Source: Dastarcus helophoroides (Eukaryota; Arthropoda; Insecta; Coleoptera; Bothrideridae). From it: a stretch of DNA of 64,000 bases. The notes under the pieces are model-generated. The model ran no database searches, was not told where the DNA came from, and worked only from the letters and a program-made list of their open reading frames with translations. Positions 35,289 to 47,066 of this stretch are shown here, piece after piece. A program made the position numbers and the translations under genes. Each line of letters starts with the position of its first letter. Within the stretch, counting starts at the first letter, position 1. The stretch is from assembly GCA_028583605.1 (NCBI GenBank), contig CM053333.1, positions 27,259,302 to 27,323,301 of the forward strand, in the 5' to 3' direction.

Positions 35289-35499
35289 AATTCATTGACT
35301 AATTAACTGAGGGAAAGCCGACCGTGTTTATTTATAGGTCCCGTTCCCGTTTTCTAGAAGGAACGTACTGATAAGAATTATCGTTTGCGGAAATTTCTGG
35401 AGCGCTTATCTGCCGTTTGATTCATTATCGCGGCAGCTTCCCCTTATCAATTTTTTCTCGAAAAATCTCTTACTAAATTCTATAATTACATTTTGTACA

Positions 35500-37057
35500 G
35501 GAAGGCTATAGTGCGCGTTAAGGGCGACCATATCGAAAATTGGTGCTGAATTATAAAAACTGGACAATTTGAGAACAAATTTTACTATGGTTCAATAAAA
35601 CTCATGAAAAAATAAAAATTTGCAATTTGCTTAGTTGACAGTTCAATTGTGCCACCCTGTGATATTGATATGTATTCAGGATCACATTAGAAATGTAGGA
35701 TAATATAGTAGAAATCTTGATAAATACCCAAAAATGCAAACGTAATAATATGTCTTGCTTTAATTATCGGAAATATAATGCATGGCATTTTTAATTAAAG
35801 GCGCCCTTTCGGCAATAAATGACAATCTGAGAGTTTTCAATTAAAGTAAAAAATTAAAAGACACGATGAGAAACAATATAGAATAGATATGAGAAGTTTT
35901 TTAAAAACGTTGTAGATTTCCTAAAGTGAATTATCATTTATGAAAGCTGCCAGAAGGGCATAATGCAACCCTAACCCTTTCAAAACGCAGTAATGCTTCG
36001 GTTTAATTAACCGGCAGCTGAAACATGTAAATTTCGATATTCCCAACTCATAATCTGGAAAGGCAGTTTTGGTTTTGGAGTCATCTGTAAATATCATAAT
36101 TTCATAAGATAATTGATATAAATTAGAAGTTCCCTAATGAAATTAGGCGGTTATGGATAAATCTGTTATTTTGTTAATTATAATTTTAGCGAATAGTCGC
36201 AGCACCCTAAGATGTGTGCGTATTTATTCTTTTTATTAAATTAGATAACATCGCAATAATGAGAGAACTATCTATTCCTAGCAATATTTGGTCTTTAGCG
36301 GGTGTTTACTGAATTAACAATGTTGGTATAATGGTTTTAATTTTTAGAAGATTATACTTTGAATTAAAACAGGTTTTATTGAAGTTTTCGTTACATTATC
36401 AAAAAAATGTCGAATTCCACTAGATTAGAAAATAAGATGATAGGATTATCTGTGGAACGTACCTGTTTCAGTGGTTTTAATATTATATTGTAAACTCTAG
36501 ATCTAGAGCCATTGAATTTTGCCGGATGCGTCAGGTGTGAAACTTCTGCAGTTATTTTATTACATTATTTTTGTCTTTATTCAGTATATGTGAAAATTAA
36601 ATGAGTATTCAGCCCAATAAAATCCATGCCTGTTATTTAGCAAAGCTTTGTAATAACATGTAATAATTATTCTCTTTTTGCATAGAAGTTTTTTACCAAT
36701 TGTTTGTGCAATATACGAGCATATCTACATGCTATGCTTTTCATTACAGGATAAAAGCGAGTTTAAATATTATTCAGTTTATTAATAAAAAATCTATTTT
36801 CATTGTTTGGTATTTTAATGTTTGTATTAGCTGCTAGTAGATATATTACTGCCCGATGATTGTAAACACGTTTTTGTTTGAGAATGAAGATAGCTAATAA
36901 GTTAGAATTCTAAAAGAAACAATTTGTCTCAATAGAATGGGTCCGATAGAATATCCTTATTTGTAGAGTTAAGCGGATCACTTAATTTAGATTTGTTTTG
37001 TTAGGTGGCCTTCTTTTATACTATGCTGTAAAATATTTAAATACAGAAGTTACTTAC
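35500..37057 (-). other. Presumed downstream intron of the receptor gene, no exon seen
   Basis: AT-rich DNA with no ORF or TE recognised. It follows the donor site (GTAAGTAAC on the minus strand) of the receptor exon at 37058-37184. Confidence 0.5.
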
Positions 37058-37184
37058 TCTTCTTTCCAAGCCCCAATCTGAACATAGTCGTATTTGCCAT
37101 CGTCGTGCCTCTGATACTGATAAATATTGTAACTACCGTATGCATCCCCATCGGCGTTAAAACGGACAACTGTCTCCTGGCGTC
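37058..37184 (-). CDS. Metabotropic glutamate receptor-like exon (ligand-binding domain)
   Basis: A 127-bp exon. On the minus strand it is preceded by a T-rich tract and CAG and followed by GTAAGTAAC. Reading begins in phase 1 and gives RQETVVRFNADGDAYG, SYNIYQYQRHDDGKY and DYVQIGAWKE, ending in phase 2. The RFN.DGDA..YNI..YQ pattern and the YDYVQIGAW segment are characteristic of the second half of the Venus-flytrap domain of class C glutamate receptors. It joins in frame to the exon at 59786-59932. The product would be a G-protein-coupled receptor in the plasma membrane with this part outside the cell. Insects have two such genes; this piece is too short to say which. Confidence 0.88.
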
Positions 37185-38430
37185 CTGCAAAATAAAAAAG
37201 AATTATTTCTTTGACAATAATATGAAACGAATCGTCAAATACCTGAAATATTGTAATGATAGTATTTTAAACTTAAATTAGGACCTGTTACCGACAACTG
37301 TGAGGTTTAATGTTTGTTTGTTTTCTTAATGAAATAAAAGAAGTGAATCCTGTTTTGATACTTAGCTACTACACGTTATAATTTACTGCAGTAATTAAGG
37401 CTTCTTTCTTTGTATTATTTGTTTAAGTTAACACAACAAAATTGAAATTAGGTGCTATATTCCTATATTGTGCTATAGTGCTATAGTGCTATATTGAACT
37501 TCAAGTACAAATATTACGTAAGCAAATTTTAAATTTCATATGCAAAAACAGGAAAATCGTTTATTCCCACCCTTTACATGATGAGAACTATCCAAGCTTA
37601 TGTTTCTGTATCCAAATATTTAGGAACTCACACTTTTATTAAACAAAGTTTTATTTCTGCTAGCTGCTTATCCAAAAAAAGACAATTCCATTTTAAACAA
37701 AAAATATTTCTGAGTGGGAAGGCTATAATAAGATAACACGCCAGATGGCCAAATGACAGATACAAGGCAACATACTTTTCTATTTATAAAATTAGTTCAT
37801 GTAAGTACCACGTAAAAAATGAACCGAAAACCAATATTCTATAATCAGCTATCCAAAGTGAAAAACAGTTCGTAAAATTTTTACAAAAGAATTAATAATT
37901 TATTCAATTTCAAATCTTACAGTTTAAAATGTTGATTTTAAATTCCAGATTTCGAAAAAGAAAAGTGGCAAATTTGATTCCAAATTCAATATTTCTATAT
38001 TTCTTATAAAATTTCGAGTGTTTGCTCAGCTCAGAATGCTAAATTCATTCTCCAAATCTCAACTTATTAATATTTTTACTAAAATCATTAAACCTCTATT
38101 TAAATTTAAACATTTTTTCAAAATCGGTGTTTCAGTAGAAATTTCCAATTCAATCTTAGCAAAAAAGAATCTTCTTAGAATTGCAACTTTGTTTGCAAAG
38201 TTTTGCTAATTATTTCGATTTGAGGAAGAAAGGTGAGTTCTTAACTCGAAATATGGACTCTTTTTAGAGACTTTGAATTGAAAATTCGAAATTTCGATCT
38301 AACCTCGGAGATTTTACCTTTGATCCCAAAATGGATGGGGTTTTTTAAATGTATTAGCTGATTAATTTATAAAAAAAAAAATTAAAATTTTCAAGCAACA
38401 TTTAGAGAAAAACTTTAAATATTTAAAATT
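37185..38430. other. Intron DNA without a recognised element
   Basis: AT-rich. A short 8-bp tandem (GTGCTATA, three copies or so) lies at 37465-37495. The frame 38018-38209 lies in the recurrent AT-rich word family. Confidence 0.5.
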
Positions 38431-38770
38431 TGATACCATGAGTGTTCCGCTAAAAGACGACCCTCGACACAAAACATATTTCCTGGAAGGAGATAAAGAA
38501 GATACCAAATACCGAAAGCGCCAACTAGTCATTCACAATAAATGTTTTGTAACGGTCAAACCCATTATCAATCGGTTGCGGCCTGACAAAATGAATCATA
38601 CAGAAAAGGAACGCTGGCTAGTCGCGTCTCAAAATACAGAAAATGCTTGAAACATGTCTGTAGCCTATACAAAATTAATAGAGGACGCCGACGAGACGCA
38701 GTACTTAATTCCTATGAAGGAAGAAACCTTTCAGGAAATTCTAATTCACTAATATTCACTAATGTTCTCG
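38430..38770 (+). repeat. Gypsy 5' LTR
   Basis: Matches 40247-40575 at about 88-90%. The frames 38438-38650 and 38647-on run through it and are not genes. A CAAGTATAAAA box lies just past the clearly matching part, so the true LTR may extend to about 38790. Confidence 0.7.
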
Positions 38771-38849
38771 GAACAAGTATAAAACCGCTCAATTTTTGGA
38801 GAGAAAGATCAGTTTCTGTTGGTGATTCGAAAAACCCATCTCGTCCAAA

Positions 38850-39830
38850 GATCAGTCCGCGTCCACACTGCCACCTGTCGAATAGTGTTGTGCTTGTACC
38901 TCACGTAAAAAACTTTAATTTTCCCGGAAGGGATGAAACCACCACGGTCATCAGACGTTTCTTCTACCGGGCGACACTCCAACAAGATGTGACTGATTCT
39001 GACAAGAGATGCTTGCTTTGTGCCCAATACAAAAGAAGACCACCTCATGCGGCCGCTAATCCTCAACCTAGGCAATCGAGACAACCCTGGCAGACGAATG
39101 TATGTGACCTTATGGGACCATATACTGTCCAGAAAACCATTTCGTCTTGATGGTCACCGACCTTTTCTCGCGATGGATAAATGCATTTGCAATATTCGGA
39201 TCCGAGTCTGACCGTATTGCCCGGATCCTGGAGGAACAGGTATTCCACCGTTTCGGCTACCCATTAGCTATCGTTACTGATATCGGGACCCAATTTATCA
39301 GCTATCGCTGGACCAGATACTGCCGACAGTGGAAGGCAGCTCATTGGACTACAGCCACATACCATCCAAGGGCCAATCCAACCAAACTGAGAAACCGTGA
39401 TATCAAAAACGGTATCTAGATTTGATTAGCAGGACGAGCTGCTTTATCTTCCGTTAACCCTACGGAAAAGTCTCCCAGCGAAATTCACATGGGATATCTT
39501 CTTCAAGAACCTGGAGAATGGGATACTCCTGCAAAGCCATCTTCTTGGAATGCAACCACCCAACGAAAACCAAACGAAACCAAGCTTGCTACTATCGAAG
39601 AAGGTGGTCTCACTGCCATCGCCACCTCTATAAATACTTTCTCGGCGATGCTGTTCTGGTGAGAAATGAAGTCCGCCATCCCTTCGACCCTCGATGACAA
39701 GGACCATGTGCCATCATACGTGCATTAGGCGAAGTGTGCTACTGGGTCTTCATAGATGGCTTACTTCAGAAGATTCACGTGGATCGTATTCGTAAAGCTC
39801 CTAGGCAAGGAAGACGATGGATGTGACCAG
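38850..39830 (+). pseudogene. Gypsy integrase
   Basis: Zinc module: HVKNFNFPGRDETTTVIRRF with CLLCAQYKRR (CxxC). Core: PWQTNVCDLMGPY (first Asp), then after a shift MVTDLFSRWINAFAIFGSES, FGYPLAIVTDIGTQFIS (second Asp) and TYHPRANPTKLRNRDIK. There the catalytic Glu expected in NPTERRN reads Lys. The C-terminal domain follows in other frames (GDAVLVRNEVRHPF, VHVDRIRKAPRQ). The enzyme would join element DNA to the genome. Stops, shifts and the lost Glu show it is dead. Confidence 0.88.
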
Positions 39831-40246
39831 CCCTAGAACCTTAGAGACCTACCCGTGCTTTTAAATACTAAAGACGCTAATCAAGTGAAGTGCACCGATA
39901 AAGTGCGGAGAGTGATCCGCATCGAAAAGACGCCAAAAGTTAAGTGTAAATAGATGAAGCCCTTTATATGTAACTATTGGATTTTTATTTTTGTGTGTTA
40001 TTGCTGATCTATTTCTAGTAGCTTTTGCATGAAGTTCATGTTTTCTAAATGGTCAGTAGTGATATCTTGGTAAAAGATATACTGATTTGTTTTTTTCTTT
40101 CATTTTATGTATTTTTCGTTGTTGTTTGTTTTTTTTTGTGTTTTATGTAAAATAAATATTAGGGCAACAAGCACATGCCCTTTTCGCCACGATAAATCTC
40201 CAAAATTTCGCATCGTGTGTCGTCTCTGGAGAAGGGGGGAATGATA

Positions 40247-40596
40247 CCGTGAGCGTTCCACTAAAACACGACACTCGACACAAAACATATTCCCAGAAAG
40301 GGGATAAAGAAAATACCAATTACAGAAGGCGCCAACTAGTCATTCAGAATGAATGTTTTATAACGGTCAAATCCATTATCAATCGGTTGCTGACAAAATG
40401 AATCATACAGAAAAGGATATTAGAAAGGATGTCGGCTGGTCGCGTTTCACAATACAGAAAATGCTCCAACATATCTGTAGCCTATACAAAATTGATAGAG
40501 GACGCCACCGAGACGCGGTACTTAATTTCCATGAAGAAAGAACCTTTCAGGACATTCTAATTCACTAATTTTCCCGGAAAAAGTATTATAATATAC
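40247..40596 (+). repeat. Gypsy 3' LTR, truncated
   Basis: Begins TGATACCGTGAGCG after the polypurine tract and breaks off near 40596 at the LINE junction. Confidence 0.7.
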
Positions 40597-41578
40597 GTCT
40601 TTTGATAAATATGTATTATAACCAGACAGCTGCAGTTAGGCTAGATGACAGTGTTACAGATAAAATACCAATAAGACGCGGTGTAAGACAAGGGTGTGTT
40701 ATGTCACCCATGTTATTCAACCTTTACTCTGAAAGCATATTTCACGAAGCTTTATATGGCAGGATAGAGGGTGCAAAGATCGGAGACAACATTATAAACA
40801 GCATAAGATGGGCAGATGATACTGCCATCATTGGAGAATCTATGAATAACTTGCAAATACTGCTGAATAGAGTGTACAAAGCTGGACAAAAATCGGATAT
40901 TAATATAAACATTAAAAAAATGAAATGGATGGCGGTGAGTAAAATAAACATGGATCCAATCCCGATCACAATCAATGGACATAACATCGAGCTAGTGTCA
41001 CATTTTAAATATTTGGGTAGTTGACTAAACAATGAAATAACATGTGATGAGGAGGTAAAAACGAGGATTGAAATGACACGTAGGGCGTTTAGTAAATGAC
41101 AATCCACTTTAACCAATAGAAACCTCGCAGTTCAAACGCGGCTAAGAACGCTCCGCTGTTACATATAGAGCATTCTTCTGTACAAAGGTGAGACATGGAC
41201 CCTTAATATTGACACTATGAATAGGACAGAGGTCTTCAAAATGTGGTGTTATCGGAAAATCCTCAAAATCTCTTGGGTTACACATACTAATAATGAAGAA
41301 GTTCTCAGGCAGCTAGATAAAGATCAGGAACTCCTGAGCACCATAAAAACAAAAAAAGGTTAGCTATTTTGGTCATATAATACGAGGTTTCAAATAGCAC
41401 ATTCCCCACCCGATTATCCAGGGAAAAGTTGAGTGCAGAAGATGGATAGGCCGCTGTCGTGGCTACGAAATATCAAAAATTGGATCGGACTGGGAGTAGG
41501 GCAACTGTTCCGAGTTGCAAAGTTGTCATGGAGATAGTCCACACTTGAAGACAGGCACGGCATCGAAAGAAGAAGATG
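40597..41578 (+). pseudogene. RTE/L1-like LINE reverse transcriptase fragment
   Basis: The frame 40602-41024 carries RRGVRQGCVMSPMLFNLYSE (motif B), IRWADDTAIIGES (motif C, ADD in place of the more usual YADD), INIKKMKWMAVS and HNIELVSHFKYLGS. After a stop homology continues: LRTLRCYI, EVFKMWCYRKILKISWV and LLSTIK, to a 3' end GAAAGAAGAAGATGA. 5'-truncated. The C-terminal MWCYRRILKISW signature is common to a widespread arthropod LINE group. Not functional. Confidence 0.85.
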
Positions 41579-41949
41579 ATTTTCAAATATTTATTTCAAG
41601 TTAATGCCATGCAGACCATTGTCAATTCAAAGTCTGCAGAAGACCAATATGTTTTTTTTTGAGAATAAGGTCAAACCTTCGTAAAAAGAGAAATTAGATA
41701 TTGAAGAACGTAACTGAAAATTTTGATAAATTAAGGTAAACATAAAATATCGATTTTTCAAAAAGAAATCCAGTTTCCGGAAAGTTGAATTTAAAAATCA
41801 AAACTTTCAGAAAAATCAAATTTTGAGAGAATTAAATAAAAAGATAAATTTTGGAGGGATTCTTTTCTACGCAAAAATAAGAGAAAACAAAATTACCTTT
41901 TAAAAATAAATAATATACATGGAGACATAGAAGAGTGATGATGTTTTAA
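41579..41949. other. AT-rich intron DNA
   Basis: Belongs to the recurrent AT-rich word family (AAACTTTCAGAAAAATC, ATTTTGAGAGAATT). No gene. Confidence 0.5.
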
Positions 41950-42595
41950 ATTCATACAGAGAAGCATAGGTAGCGCCTTTTATCAGTTACTGTTAATCTG
42001 TTGGAATTTGTCGACCTAATAATTTTCCTGTGTCAGATATTGTGCCTATATTGAAATATGTTCATAGCTACGCGAAAAAATCAATTTTTTTACCTTTGAC
42101 ACCGTGCACCTCGGTTAGTATTGTAACGCAATGTAAATAGATGGAATAGAATTTAGAATAGAATTGTATAATTTGGTAAATAAAAAAAGTTTCTAGAAGG
42201 ATCTGATAAGGGGAAAGCGGCCGCGATAACGAAACAAATGGCAGATAAGCGTTCCAGAAATTTCGGGAACGATAAGCCTTATCTGCCGAAAAGTTCTAGA
42301 AGCCAGGGGCCAAAACTATAAAAGGTGGTCAACTTTCCCTCGAGTCAGTCAGTTAGAAGTCAGTGCAGTTAGTGGGTTAGCAATTAGTAAATAAGTAGTG
42401 AGTTACTGTTCAGTTAAAGTGTGCCGAGTTAATTTGGTAATAAAGTGGTGTAATTCACATGTGGTAACCTATTCGAACCGATAAAGCCCGTAACAGTATC
42501 AAGTTTTGATGCAAAGTAAATTTGATTAAATTGCATTATTTTTATACGAGAAATTTATCCTTGCTCAGTGTTTTATTATTTATGGCCCACCCTGT
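41950..42595 (+). mobile_element. Single arm of a foldback element, interrupted by a solo LTR
   Basis: 41985-42121 and 42500-42595 align in order with the right arm of the foldback at 61691-63038 (for example TATTGAAATATGTTCATAG, and TATGGCCCACCCTGT against TATGGTCCATCCTGT). The LTR at 42122-42495 lies between them. The other arm was not found nearby. Confidence 0.75.
42122..42495 (+). mobile_element. Solo LTR, gypsy-type family, subfamily 1
   Basis: 374 bp, TGTAAC to GTAACA, flanked by GTAT on both sides (42118-42121 and 42496-42499). Contains TATAAAAGG, the initiator-like GAGTCAGTCAGTTAG and AATAAAG. A GGCAGATAAG/CTTATCTGCC hairpin lies near its centre. About 95% identical to the LTR at 60326. 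Confidence 0.92.
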
Positions 42596-42599
42596 GTAT

Positions 42600-44085
42600 C
42601 TAATGTCCCTAATGGTCTGATTTTTATTAAAAAAATGTCATTATAATATAATTATAACCGATGTAACATAAATTTAAATATATTAGTTTGTAATTTTCTA
42701 CTAAAATAAACCAAAACATAACTAAGTAAATTAAAAAGAAAAATAAAGCATTGTCTTTTCCGTTTGGTAGAAATTAATTTAACAGAAACCGTAAAGTGCA
42801 TATCCAAGTGAATCCAGCATAAATTACATCCAACCTCAATGCCTCGCCTCGCGGCTAGAATAAACAATTTGTCATGAAATAACGAAGTAGTGAACAAAAC
42901 CAAGAGATTTGTTGGTCGGAATAAACTAAAGTTACAATATTCCCATTCCCGTACTTTCCAAAAGTATTAAGAAAAACAAAAAGTAAGATTTCGTTTTAAA
43001 AGTAGAACCATATCAGATCATTTGGCCTTTACTGTTTACATTTAAACTTTACTTGACTACTTACTTAACTTTAACCAAGGAAACTCTTAGAAATTAATGA
43101 ACATTGTGACCAAGTTTATTCTCTGCAATTAAAAATTATCTACTGATAAAGTCACAAGCCGGAAAACTAATTATAAAAGCAAAAATATTTGAAACTTTCT
43201 TTTTAGAAACTGCTTTCGATGAAAAGTTTTTACGGCTATTACAATAAGACAACAAAATACAAGACATGAAGGGTAGATTATAGGAAACATTTCACATGAG
43301 TAACATGTATCTCATAGAATTTATCAAAATTCTATAGCATAATATGAATGGTTTATTGATATGAAAATTTTGTATTCTCTACCCCTGTTTTGTGGAATAT
43401 AATATAAAACATACATGAGGCACGCAAACCATATCCTTAAAAACTTTTATTAAACAAAATGTATTTAAGTATTGTTAAAAAATATTGTGTTTTTGCGTGT
43501 TCACCAATAAGTGGTATATGCATGTCCTTGAGTGTTTTGGAAGTGTTTTGAAACTTGAAGAAACATCTTTTCGTTGTTGCAGAACCACGCATGGCTAAAT
43601 GATTTATCATTAGTTTGTTTTTTTCCAATTAATATTAATTTAAGTGAACCACAATCAGGATTAACTCTTTAAGCGAGGTCAGGCGAATAAGAAGTACATG
43701 ATAGATACTCAAATTTTAAATCTTAGAGAGAATATTATCAGTATTACTCGTTAATCATTTGGGTTCTTCAAGTGTTCTGAGCGTGTAGCACTATAGTAAC
43801 AGTAATCTCATTGAGCATGTATTTCTCTAAAATAAGCTCTTTTTGGTCACTTGGGTCTAGTTTTAATTGCTGTTGAATTTATGTGGTATCCTTTTGTCTA
43901 ACTTTGTCCCGTCAAGCTGTTTGAATTGACATATACGGGTGCAAACAATAATTGAATGCGATGTAAAAATGAATATAATAGAGATTCATTAGATCTGTTG
44001 CGGTTATAGTGAGAAATTAGGACAATGTTAATAATGCTCGGGCAATGTAAGTGATGACCGCTTATATTGTAGGCCAGTAAAATTA
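42600..44085. other. Intron DNA, no gene recognised
   Basis: Frames 42652-42903 and 43437-43628 carry no domain. Confidence 0.5.
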
Positions 44086-44715
44086 GTCTCAAAATGAGGC
44101 GTTTGGTGAAATAATTCGGAGACAGTTGGGAATCGCTTTATTGCCTTTATTTCATGTTAAGTATCAGTAATCTGATTTTGCATGGTCTTAGAAGGCAAGC
44201 TTAACTTGCCATCCCAAAAAAACCGCAAAATTTTTGCACTTTTTTCCATTTTTAGTGATAATTCTTAAAAATAGTTATTGCAAGAATTGTAGAGCATTAA
44301 ATTTTGGTTAAAATGAATACCCGAAACTTGAAATTTAATGCAGTGGTAGAGTAGCAATAGAGAGCCAAAAAAAGGGCACTTTTTTGCCCCTAGTATGAAA
44401 TTTGTACAAACTCACTAAATATGCATACGTAACTTTGAAACTGCTATTCTAACTTAAAAAACTTGTAAAATAAAAGTTGTACAGAATAAAATTTTGCTTT
44501 TAGTTAGTACCAAGATAGTTAAATTGGAGTATTATTACGTATACATATGCACATAAATCCAAAATGGCTACCTAATTAGTTGTGCCCTAGTACGTATTCT
44601 CTATACGTGTGCTTGGTATTTAAATTACCTCCAGCTTTATTGTAAACCAAATTTAAACATGTAATTATCTAGTTAAAAAACAATTTTTTGGTTTAATAAC
44701 AATTCTTTATTTCTT

Positions 44716-45105
44716 TTAAACGCCAAACGCTGGAGGTTGTATCATATCAGACGAAATCAAGGCAGTGCAAGTTTTTAAAGATAAAGACACTAGTGTAGAT
44801 GGCAGCCAAGCTGTCATCTTCAGAGAGATACTCTCTGAAGATGACAGCTGTCGAAACCCGTTAGAGTAACGATTGTTGTGTTTTTTAATCTTTCTTGGTT
44901 TCAGGGAACAAGTTCTGTATTTCAATTTATTAAGATAACCGTGAACTAGTCCGTTCCACCAAAAAGTTAGCAAAAAACAGCAGGAAACCGTTTTTTTCTC
45001 AATTATTAAATGAAGATGGTTCATTGATGATGGAGATGGAAAACATAAAATTTCCAGTTTAGCAAATTGTTCTCTTAACAATCTTACATTTGAATTTGGT
45101 GGCAT
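44716..45105 (-). CDS. Unrecognised ORF inside the long-inverted-repeat element
   Basis: 129 codons from MPPNSNVRLLREQFAKLEIL. The central part is hydrophobic and Cys/Phe-rich (SCCFLLTFWWNGLVHGYLNK), then Lys-rich. A GAAGATGACAGCT word is repeated in inverted form at 44805-44850. It could be a decayed transposase segment or chance; no catalytic motif was found. Confidence 0.2.
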   Translation of the reverse strand: MPPNSNVRLLREQFAKLEILCFPSPSSMNHLHLIIEKKTVSCCFLLTFWWNGLVHGYLNKLKYRTCSLKPRKIKKHNNRYSNGFRQLSSSESISLKMTAWLPSTLVSLSLKTCTALISSDMIQPPAFGV

Positions 45106-45717
45106 GCCTGCAGAAAATACTGATATGCTGCTGCTTTAGTTAGGGGCCGCAAGACAAGTTTAAGAACCCAAAGAGTTTTAGTATTCTTGGACCGATATAA
45201 GACAACACAGGATTGATACGAATGTTTTAATTATAGACACTATATAACCTTTGTGCCTTTATTCTTAAAAACTTGCACTGCCTCGATTCTCTCAAAGATA
45301 GATTTGCTTTCAATAACCTCGAAAACTCAAATTTTCTTTGGCAAACGAATACTAATTTGATATTGCATCTGCCTAAAGCGTTTAAAATAGGATGCTTGTC
45401 TTTACAAATGCAGAGTAGCTAAAGCTTCCACAAGCTGGAAGAATAAAATATATGCTTAGCAATCTAAAAAAATCACAAAGTGCTCGGGTGCCTAATCCTA
45501 ACAATTTCATTAACAGACCTACGTCTTTTTCAACTATTAGAGTTGAAGAAAGTAAGAAAACTGGATGAATGCAAAGAACTTAATGATTTCAGGAAAGTAA
45601 AGTGTACACTCACAAAACTGTGTCAATCTAGTTCACCATTTTTTTCTGTTCTTTGGCGTTTACAAGAAATAAAAACAATTCACTAAATTGAAAAAGTAGT
45701 TTTTAATTGGATGATAT

Positions 45718-47066
45718 TGTTGCGGACTATCGGTTCGAATTGATTAACACGTGAATTGAATAATACCCACTATATTTCTGAACTAAGTTTAATCCACTCG
45801 CAAAGGGAAACCCCATTATGCTTTCAAACCACTGCGAGTAGAATGCTGAAACAAGGATAGATGGCGATGAAGCGCCTTCTTAAACAAGAATAAGTTATAA
45901 TTTTTGGGGAAAATTCGTTTCGGCAACAAGTTCCATAACTTGGCAGTTCTATAGAAAAAAGAGTCTCCGTAGACAGAAATCCTCACTGTGTCAACCTGGA
46001 CCCCACAGGAATTTGCTGTCTCCGACTGTCTAGTACGCCCCAAGAATTTTGCCCTTGGGGGGATCAATCCTATTATTTCCTGCGAGCATCTGCCATCATA
46101 GTACTTGTAGAAAAGAAACAAGTCACCAACCATACGCCTGTGCTCTAGTGTTTCGAGAGAATCGGTCAGACTCTCGTCATTAATTAGGCGAATCGTTCTT
46201 CTTTGAATTGAATCTAATAGAGCCAAAGTGTGTTTTGGGGCTGAACTCCAAACATGAGAACAGTGTTCTAGTGTTGGCCTAACTTGAGCTTTGCATAGTG
46301 TTAATAGCTGACGAGATGTGAACTACTTTTTAGCTCTAAAAAGAAAGCCTAGCTTCTCAGAGGCGGATTTGCCAATGGCGCGCACATGCTCAACCCAAAA
46401 AAGTTAGTGCTCGCATTAACTCCTAGGATAGATAGATTAGATCCCATCGAAAGGATTTTACCGTCAATTATTATGTTTGTTGCATTATCCCTTGATGTTT
46501 TCTTAGAGAAAACGGCGGCCTGAGTTTTTGAAGCGTTGAAGTCTACCAAATTGTTCTTACCCCATTCCAGAATAATCTCGAGATCCCGATTAATCGTCTG
46601 TATCTGCTGTTCCCTTAGTCGATCTGAAGCAGCGATAGATAATGGTTTGTCGGAGAAAAAAGATGACACAAGGTTACTATCATCTGCGTAGCTGTATATA
46701 GGATCTGAAGTTGAAACTAAGAGATCGTTTATGTGTAACAGAAATAGAGTAAGAGACAGAACAGACCCCTGAGGCACTCCTGCGTTAATCGCAAATAATG
46801 AACCTTCTTATTGACTAACTATTAACTCACTAATTAACTACACTGATCGATTGACTCTAACTAACTGACTCGAGGGAAAGCTGACCGCCTTTTATAGTTT
46901 TGGCCCCCGGCTTCTAGAACTTTTCGGCAGATAAGGCTTATCGTTTGCCGAAATTTCTGGAACGCTTATCTGCCACTTGTTTCGTTATCGCGGCCGTTTT
47001 TCCCTTATCAGATCTTTCTAGAATATTTTCTTACGTACTAAATTCTATAATTTACATTTCACTACA
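45718..47066 (-). mobile_element. Solo LTR (inverted), interrupted by a LINE
   Basis: The outer pieces (45718-45782 and 46797-47066) form one LTR on the minus strand, TGTAGT to GCAACA, flanked by ATAT (45714-45717 and 47067-47070). It includes TATAAAAGGCGG and the same central hairpin sequence as the copies at 42122 and 60326. The LINE fragment lies between its parts. Confidence 0.88.
45783..46796 (-). pseudogene. CR1/L2-like LINE RT fragment, second copy
   Basis: Minus-strand frame 46777-46349: MPQGSVLSLTLFLLHINDLL (motif B), YSYADDSNLVSSFF (motif C), WGKNNLVDFNASKTQAAVFS and MGSNLSILGVN. Then 46226-45816: LLDSIQRRTIRLINDESLTD, CSQEIIGLIPPRAKF and FFYRTAKLWNLLPKRIFP. The 3' end GTGGATTAAA sits at the LTR junction. 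5'-truncated just before motif B. Same family as 18355-19544 but less broken. Inserted after the LTR it splits. Confidence 0.9.

Larger units (their letters stand above)
33601..35499 (-). mobile_element. LTR of gypsy-type family (inverted), split by a DNA transposon
   Basis: The outer parts (33615-33710 and 35289-35499) together form one LTR on the minus strand, starting TGTAC near 35499 and matching the solo LTR at 17370-17728. The last dozen bases (GCGCAACA end) are lost. A gag-like ORF follows it on the same strand, so this is a 5' LTR remnant rather than a solo LTR. Confidence 0.8.
38431..40596 (+). mobile_element. Gypsy-type LTR retrotransposon, internally deleted
   Basis: Direct repeats of about 330 bp start TGATACC at 38430 and at about 40247. 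The second is preceded by a purine tract GAAGGGGGGAA, so they are LTRs. They share words such as CGACACAAAACATAT and TCAATCGGTTGC. Only integrase lies between them; gag, protease, RT and RNase H are gone. The right LTR is cut off near 40596 by an RT-bearing LINE fragment. Confidence 0.8.

Noticed and set aside
39444..39707. Minus-strand frames opposite the gypsy integrase C-terminus
   Set aside because: Shadow frames; plus-strand reading matches integrase.
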